Of a stretch of DNA of 11,525 nucleotides, positions 6,687-11,525 are shown piece by piece. Location: the NCBI GenBank assembly GCA_964431105.1, contig CAYSIR010000125.1, positions 1-11,525 of the forward strand. Direction: 5' to 3'. Each line of letters starts with the position of its first letter. Positions within the stretch are counted from its first letter, which is position 1. The translations under genes and the position numbers were made by a program. Origin of the DNA: RECH01 sp964431105 (GTDB taxonomy: Bacteria; Cyanobacteriota; Cyanobacteriia; RECH01). Below the pieces are notes generated by a model. The model worked only from the letters and a program-made list of their open reading frames with translations, searched no databases and was not told where the DNA came from.

Positions 6687-9371
6687 ATGCTTTACCCCAT
6701 TAAGGTTATTGATATTGAACTGAGTCAACCCATCCAAGACATTGAAAATTTGGAGGAGTATATTGCTCTAAAAAGTCTGGTTCGCTTACATGGTGTTCCG
6801 TTAGGCTATATCCAAGCGCCAATTACGTTGGGCAAATGTACGGCTCAATCGCTCTCCAAAATCATTTTGGATCAGTACAGTTGGTCAATTAGTCAACAAC
6901 TGCTGAAAAATGGTTTAGCGTCCCCAGAACGGCCAGAAGACCTACGAATTGAAGATTTGGTCAATCTGCCTCCTGCGCCTTTTGAAGGCGAGATGCCCTT
7001 GGTGACGGTTGCAGTTTGTACTCGCGATCGCCCGGATGATATGAAGCTTTGCCTAGGGGCGATCGATCAATTAGACTATCCTAACCTAGAAATTTTGGTG
7101 ATCGATAACGCCCCAAAAACAGAAAGAACTAAAGAGCTAATTGACCAGCACTATCCTCAGGTTCGCTACGTGCGGGAACCGCGTCCAGGGTTAGATTGGG
7201 CACGCAATCGCGCCATTTTAGAAGCGAATGGCGACCTGATTGCCTACACCGATGATGATGTGGTGGTTGATCCGGGCTGGGTGAAGGCGATCGCCCAAAC
7301 CTTCATTGAAAATCCAGAGGTGATGGCAATCACCGGACTCGTCGTTCCCTACGAACTGGAAACGGAAGCCCAAGTTTTGTTTGAAGAATACGGCGGCTTT
7401 GGTCGAGGCTTTGAGCAAAAATGGTATCAACCCACGCCCGGTCAAGCGTATCCCTGGCAATGGCTTGGTGCAGGGCAATTTGGCACAGGTGCAAATATGG
7501 CCTTTCGGCGATCGGTCTTTGAGGACATTGGCTACTTTGATCCCGCCCTTGATGTTGGCACTCCCACGAATGGGGGCGGCGATTTGGAAATGTACTTCCG
7601 GGTTCTCAAAGCCGGTCACATCTTGGTGTACGAACCCAAAGCTATCATTCGTCACCGTCATCGTCGTGAATATGCTCAACTGAAACGACAACTTTCCTTC
7701 AACGGTAGCTTGTATGCGCTGTGGTTTAGCATCGCAATGGCTTACCCAGAAGAACTATTCTCTTGCCTCAAGATTGCGGTTTGGTGGATGTGGTACTGGA
7801 ATATTCGTCGTACGATTATTGCCTCTCTCCATCAAACGCAGTTTCCAAAAGATTTGATTCTGGCAGAATTTAAAGGTGCATTTGCGGGGATGACGGCCTA
7901 TCAAAAAGCCACAAAACAAGTAGCCGAGATTGCCGCCGAACATGGCTGGCAAACCGGTGCCCCGCTCCCCATTCGGTATCGTTCCTCGGATAAGCCTAAA
8001 AAAGTTGCGCTTAAGGTATCTGAGGGAATTGCTATTCGCCAAGTGGAGCTAAGCCAACCTCTACAGCCCTTGGTTGGGCTAGAGAACTACAGTTCGGTTC
8101 GCATCTTTGTAAGCTGGCACAATAGTCCCTTCAGCAGTGTAGACTACGAAAACCAATGCCGCAATATTCCAGTAACGACCCTATCTCGTCTTTTAGTGGA
8201 CACCTACAGCAGTAAGCTGTTAGACCCGTCGGGATTATCAAATTGGGATGCCCTGTGGTCACAGACAATTGATGCGATCGCCCAAACGTACAAGTTATCG
8301 ACCACTGATACACCGCCTTCCTTACCCGATACTGTTCCCGTTTCCGTCGTTGTTGCTACGTTCGATCGCCCTGACGATTTGCGGAACTGTCTTCATCACT
8401 TGACGAATCAACAAACCCAACGCCCGGTAGAAATCGTGGTGGTGGATAATCATCCTGAATCCGGACTCACCCCGCCAGTGGTGCAAGAGTTTCCAGAGGT
8501 TATGTTAGTTCAAGAAACCCGACAGGGGCTAGCCTATGCTAGAAACGCTGGATTTGTGGCCAGTCGGGGCGATATTTTGATTGCCACGGATGATGATGTC
8601 ACCGTTCCGCCGGATTGGATCGAAAAACTGGTGAAGCCCTTTGCCCGTGCAGATGTCATGATTGTGACGGGAAATGTCTTGCCCCTAGAGTTGGAAAATA
8701 AATACCAGCAAGCCTTTGAAAACTATGGTGGACTAGGACGTGGGTTTGACTGCTTTGAAGTGAACGGCAGTTGGTATGACCTATTTCCCCATAAACCATC
8801 ACCCACTTGGTCATTGGGTGCAACGGCCAATGCGGCCTTTCGTGCCACCATGTTTAGCCATCCCGAAATGGGCTTAATGGACGAATGCCTTGGCCCAGGA
8901 ATGCCCTCCGGCGTTGGAGAAGATACCTATCTGTTTTACAAAGTCATCAAAGCTGGCTACACCATTGTCTATAATCCAAAAGCCTATGTATGGCACAAAC
9001 ATCGCCGTACTGAGCAAGCCCTGAAACGACAACTCTATGGCTACAGCAAGGGACACGTTTCCTACAATTTGACAACCTGGCTACGCGATGGCGACTGGCG
9101 AGGATTGGCTCAGGTTTTGCTGGGATTACCCTATGCCCATTACTATCGCATTAAGGAGTATCTGCTACGTCGCAGTGATTATCCGATTGGGCTAATTTTG
9201 TTAGAAATCCGTGGTAATTTGGCTGGCCCTTGGTCACTCTGGCGATCGCGCATTCGAGTTAGTAAAGAAGGTCACAGCGATCCATTTCCGACGTCTAGAT
9301 CCGCATCGCTAGAATCTTCCTCAGAGACGACTGTTACTTTATCTGAAATTCCCCTCACTGTGAAAGGATAG
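6687..9371 (+). CDS. Bifunctional tandem family 2 glycosyltransferase
   Basis: 894 residues made of two homologous halves. Each has a domain of about 100 residues opening with a xxELSQPxQ strand (residues 11-16 and 454-459), then a GT-A domain. Unit A shows CTRDRP (111-116), VIDN (138-141), TDDD (188-191) and GGD (297-299). Unit B shows ATFDRP (557-562), VVDN (585-588), TDDD (634-637) and GED (744-746). Aligned motifs are 446-447 residues apart. The DDD triplets would bind the metal and nucleotide sugar; D299 and D746 are the likely catalytic bases. Unit A has Gly where the usual ED pair has Glu, but keeps the Asp. Both halves then carry a KAGxxxVYxPKA ... H-K/R-HRR segment and a hydrophobic C-terminal part that may touch the membrane. 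Transfer of two sugars to a growing lipid-linked glycan is inferred; donor and acceptor cannot be told. It is first in an operon with the export transporter. Confidence 0.9.
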   Translation: MLYPIKVIDIELSQPIQDIENLEEYIALKSLVRLHGVPLGYIQAPITLGKCTAQSLSKIILDQYSWSISQQLLKNGLASPERPEDLRIEDLVNLPPAPFEGEMPLVTVAVCTRDRPDDMKLCLGAIDQLDYPNLEILVIDNAPKTERTKELIDQHYPQVRYVREPRPGLDWARNRAILEANGDLIAYTDDDVVVDPGWVKAIAQTFIENPEVMAITGLVVPYELETEAQVLFEEYGGFGRGFEQKWYQPTPGQAYPWQWLGAGQFGTGANMAFRRSVFEDIGYFDPALDVGTPTNGGGDLEMYFRVLKAGHILVYEPKAIIRHRHRREYAQLKRQLSFNGSLYALWFSIAMAYPEELFSCLKIAVWWMWYWNIRRTIIASLHQTQFPKDLILAEFKGAFAGMTAYQKATKQVAEIAAEHGWQTGAPLPIRYRSSDKPKKVALKVSEGIAIRQVELSQPLQPLVGLENYSSVRIFVSWHNSPFSSVDYENQCRNIPVTTLSRLLVDTYSSKLLDPSGLSNWDALWSQTIDAIAQTYKLSTTDTPPSLPDTVPVSVVVATFDRPDDLRNCLHHLTNQQTQRPVEIVVVDNHPESGLTPPVVQEFPEVMLVQETRQGLAYARNAGFVASRGDILIATDDDVTVPPDWIEKLVKPFARADVMIVTGNVLPLELENKYQQAFENYGGLGRGFDCFEVNGSWYDLFPHKPSPTWSLGATANAAFRATMFSHPEMGLMDECLGPGMPSGVGEDTYLFYKVIKAGYTIVYNPKAYVWHKHRRTEQALKRQLYGYSKGHVSYNLTTWLRDGDWRGLAQVLLGLPYAHYYRIKEYLLRRSDYPIGLILLEIRGNLAGPWSLWRSRIRVSKEGHSDPFPTSRSASLESSSETTVTLSEIPLTVKG

Positions 9372-9378
9372 ATCCTTC

Positions 9379-10179
9379 ATGCGAACTCACCAACTGCGGA
9401 AGTCATCGAAGCGACAGTGGCGGCTGGCATACCTGTGGGATTTGTTGCGATCGCTCGTTGATCGAGACATGAAATTGATGTACAAGCGATCGGTGCTGGG
9501 AATTGCCTGGACACTCATCAACCCATTGCTACAGCTTGCTGTTTTCGTCTTTGTCTTTCAAATTATCCTTCAGGTTAATATTCCGCAGTATTCCTCTTAC
9601 GTTTTTTGTGGACTCCTGGTTTGGACATGGTTTCAAAATTCTCTATTTCAGGCCACGGGAGTGATTATTAGCAGTCGTCCGCTGATTCGGCAGCCGGGCT
9701 TTCCTGTGGCAATCTTGCCTGTTGTGATTGTGACAACCGGGCTGATTCACTTTTTGTTAGCCTTACCCGTCCTTGTTATCTTTTTGCTGATTGACGGAGC
9801 GCAACTTACGCCACTGGTTTTGATCCTGCCGCTGCTCAATCTGATTCAATTTTCTTTAACCGTCAGCATTGCTTACTTTTTGGCGGCGATAAACGTTACC
9901 TTTCGTGATACTCAGCATACGTTGGGTGTGGTCTTACAACTCTTGTTTTATCTCACCCCAATTTTCTACGAATTGAGTAGTATTCCAGAGCGATACTGGT
10001 ATGCTTATGGACTCAATCCACTGGTTCATATTGTGACGTGCTATCGACAAATTTTGATTTGGGGAACCCAACCGGACTGGCTGGCTTTAGCGATTATTAC
10101 GGGCTGCACAGCGATCGCCCTCCCGATTGGCTATCACGTCTTCAAGCGTCAGAGCCTTCGCTTTGTGGAGGAAATCTAG
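9379..10179 (+). CDS. wzm: ABC-2 type polysaccharide export permease (Wzm-like)
   Basis: 266 residues, usual length for the family. The cytoplasmic N-terminus leads into the family signature RDMKLMYKRSVLG (29-41) and then NPL (48-50). About six membrane spans follow (roughly 45-65, 75-95, 112-138, 143-172, 182-198 and 234-254). FRD (175-177), YLTPIFY (191-197) and LNPL (212-215) are typical of O-antigen, teichoic acid and capsule exporters. With the ATPase encoded next it would form the inner-membrane channel that moves a finished lipid-linked glycan to the periplasm. Its AAGGA ribosome binding site (9364-9368) overlaps the end of the glycosyltransferase gene, with only 7 bases between the two genes, so translation is probably coupled. 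The substrate cannot be deduced. Confidence 0.93.
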   Translation: MRTHQLRKSSKRQWRLAYLWDLLRSLVDRDMKLMYKRSVLGIAWTLINPLLQLAVFVFVFQIILQVNIPQYSSYVFCGLLVWTWFQNSLFQATGVIISSRPLIRQPGFPVAILPVVIVTTGLIHFLLALPVLVIFLLIDGAQLTPLVLILPLLNLIQFSLTVSIAYFLAAINVTFRDTQHTLGVVLQLLFYLTPIFYELSSIPERYWYAYGLNPLVHIVTCYRQILIWGTQPDWLALAIITGCTAIALPIGYHVFKRQSLRFVEEI

Positions 10180-11448
10180 ATGCGAAATGCCATTGTGGTC
10201 GAGAACGTTGGAAAATGGTTCAGTCGTTTTCATGCCCAAAAGCCGGTCACCATTATGGAAGCGGTGTTGTCTGGGCTACGACGGATGAAACCTGTAGAGC
10301 AGTTTTGGGCGCTGCGACACATATCCTTTCAGGTGGCTCCCGGTGAAATGCTGGGCATCATTGGTCACAATGGAGCCGGAAAATCCACCTTGCTACAACT
10401 GTTAGGCGGTGTCGCTTATCCGACCGAGGGACGGATTAAGATTCAAGGACAAGTCGGCGCGTTGCTAGATTTAGGGGCTGGGATGCATGGGGATTTGACC
10501 GGACGAGAGAATGTCTTTGTGATGGCGATCGCCGCTGGACTGACGCGCCGAGAGGTGGCTCGTCGCCTTGATCCCATTGTTGCTTTTGCGGAACTAGAGG
10601 ACTTTATCGATAATCCGGTTCGCACCTACAGCACCGGAATGATGATGCGACTGGCTTTTTCCGTGGCGGTTCATACTGATCCCGAAATATTGTTGGTGGA
10701 TGAGTTTTTGTCCGTTGGCGATCTATCTTTTCAAGCCAAATGTTTGAACCGCATTGCAAACATCAAAGAGCAGGGCTGTGCCATTGTGCTGGTGTCTCAC
10801 GATGCCGGGCAAGTGAAGCGTCTGTGCGATCGTGCCCTCTGGTTACGACGAGGGGCAGTAGTGGCCTATGGAGAACCAGAAGTGGTCACCGGACAGTATG
10901 TCAGCGAAATGCGATCGCAAACCCAACAGCGTACCCCTCATCGACCTGCCCAGTTAACTGAGGCGGGCTATCCACTGAAAGTGAATGAAAATCGCTTTGG
11001 TTCTTTAGAAGTTGAAATTACTAATGTGCAAATTAACCCCTCCGCAAATATAGAGAGTGGTGTGCCATTAAAGATTAAGATTAGCTACATCACACCAAAC
11101 TATGTTCAGAGTCCAATTTTCAGTGTTTCTCTAAGTAGACAAGATAATGGAGAGATCATTTTTGATACTAATACCCAACTAACCAACATATCTATTCAAC
11201 ATATTCAGGGGGAAGGCGAAATTGAATTATACTTGGATCGATTAGACATATGTCATAGCGAATATTTTGTTGATGTCGGTATTTATGAACAAGATTGGGC
11301 TTATGCTTATGATTACCACTGGCACGTATACCCACTACTCATAAAAGGTGGTTCTTGTGTAAACGGGACACTAAATCCACCTCATCGATGGAATATTCAA
11401 TCTCATCAGTCAAGAGAATCGTTAAATTTTGAGATTCCCAAAAATTAG
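10180..11448 (+). CDS. wzt: Polysaccharide export ABC ATPase with Wzt C-domain
   Basis: 422 residues. The nucleotide-binding domain (about 1-245) has Walker A GHNGAGKST (62-70), a GDLTGREN segment typical of Wzt/TagH/KpsT proteins, signature YSTGMMMRLAF (150-160), Walker B ILLVDE ending at D174-E175, and switch histidine H207 in LVSHD. From about residue 268 a beta-sandwich like the Wzt C-terminal carbohydrate-binding domain begins (NRFGSLEVEITNV, 271-283), running to about 405. In characterised Wzt proteins this domain recognises the end of the glycan to be exported. The start codon directly follows the permease stop; GGAGGA (10167-10172) is 7 bases upstream, so the two are coupled. GC falls from about 53% to about 32% (two 60-base lines counted) on entering the C-domain, and HIP1 sites stop at 10918, suggesting separate evolution of that domain. 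Confidence 0.93.
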   Translation: MRNAIVVENVGKWFSRFHAQKPVTIMEAVLSGLRRMKPVEQFWALRHISFQVAPGEMLGIIGHNGAGKSTLLQLLGGVAYPTEGRIKIQGQVGALLDLGAGMHGDLTGRENVFVMAIAAGLTRREVARRLDPIVAFAELEDFIDNPVRTYSTGMMMRLAFSVAVHTDPEILLVDEFLSVGDLSFQAKCLNRIANIKEQGCAIVLVSHDAGQVKRLCDRALWLRRGAVVAYGEPEVVTGQYVSEMRSQTQQRTPHRPAQLTEAGYPLKVNENRFGSLEVEITNVQINPSANIESGVPLKIKISYITPNYVQSPIFSVSLSRQDNGEIIFDTNTQLTNISIQHIQGEGEIELYLDRLDICHSEYFVDVGIYEQDWAYAYDYHWHVYPLLIKGGSCVNGTLNPPHRWNIQSHQSRESLNFEIPKN

Positions 11449-11525
11449 AGTTTTGAACGACTTTGTTGCATGGTTAAGATAAGAGACAGAGGTATCCCTC
11501 AATTGCTCATCGCGGTCTACGCCTC
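11449..11525. other. Right edge, no identifiable gene
   Basis: A + strand frame from ATG 11470 stays open for 18 codons to the edge but has no ribosome binding site. A minus-strand frame is open from the edge to a stop at 11422-11424 (34 codons), overlapping the end of wzt. Neither is long enough to identify. No terminator is seen after wzt, so the operon may continue beyond the window. Confidence 0.4.

Noticed and set aside
7218..7691. 157-codon minus-strand frame inside the glycosyltransferase
   Set aside because: The + strand carries the catalytic motifs across the same bases; this is an antisense shadow.
11439..11455. CAAAA/TTTTG inverted repeat at the end of wzt as a terminator
   Set aside because: The 5-bp all-AT-rich stem is too weak and is not followed by a T-run.

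Overview
The window looks like chromosomal DNA from a cyanobacterium. The palindrome GCGATCGC (HIP1) occurs at least 19 times in 11.5 kb, against about 0.2 expected by chance, and this is the classic cyanobacterial genome signature. All convincing genes lie on the + strand.

Layout: positions 1-730 hold no convincing gene and form a long leader with several small inverted repeats. Positions 731-5935 encode one 1734-residue, apparently cysteine-free secreted protein. It has an N-terminal beta-rich domain, three pectate-lyase-like right-handed beta-helix modules separated by RTX-type calcium-binding linkers, and a long C-terminal RTX beta-roll ending in a type I secretion-style tail. A HIP1-based hairpin at 5971-6005 probably terminates its transcript. 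About 750 bases follow without a clear gene; one frame there is open apart from a single stop and may be decayed coding DNA.

From 6687 a tight three-gene operon begins. It encodes an 894-residue protein made of two complete family 2 glycosyltransferase units (tandem internal duplication), then an ABC-2 polysaccharide export permease (Wzm type), then its ATPase with a C-terminal Wzt-type carbohydrate-binding domain. The gaps are 7 and 0 bases, so the genes are probably translationally coupled. The likely job is to build a cell-surface polysaccharide on a lipid carrier in the cytoplasm and export it across the inner membrane by the ABC-dependent (Wzm/Wzt) route. The last 77 bases contain no identifiable gene.

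The most interesting structures are a previously hidden higher-order repeat of about 57 residues inside the RTX beta-roll, carrying a periodic Tyr/Trp position on one face; the full-length duplication in the glycosyltransferase; and a sharp drop in GC content exactly where the Wzt carbohydrate-binding domain begins. Links between the RTX protein and the polysaccharide operon (both would act at the cell surface) are inferred from proximity only.
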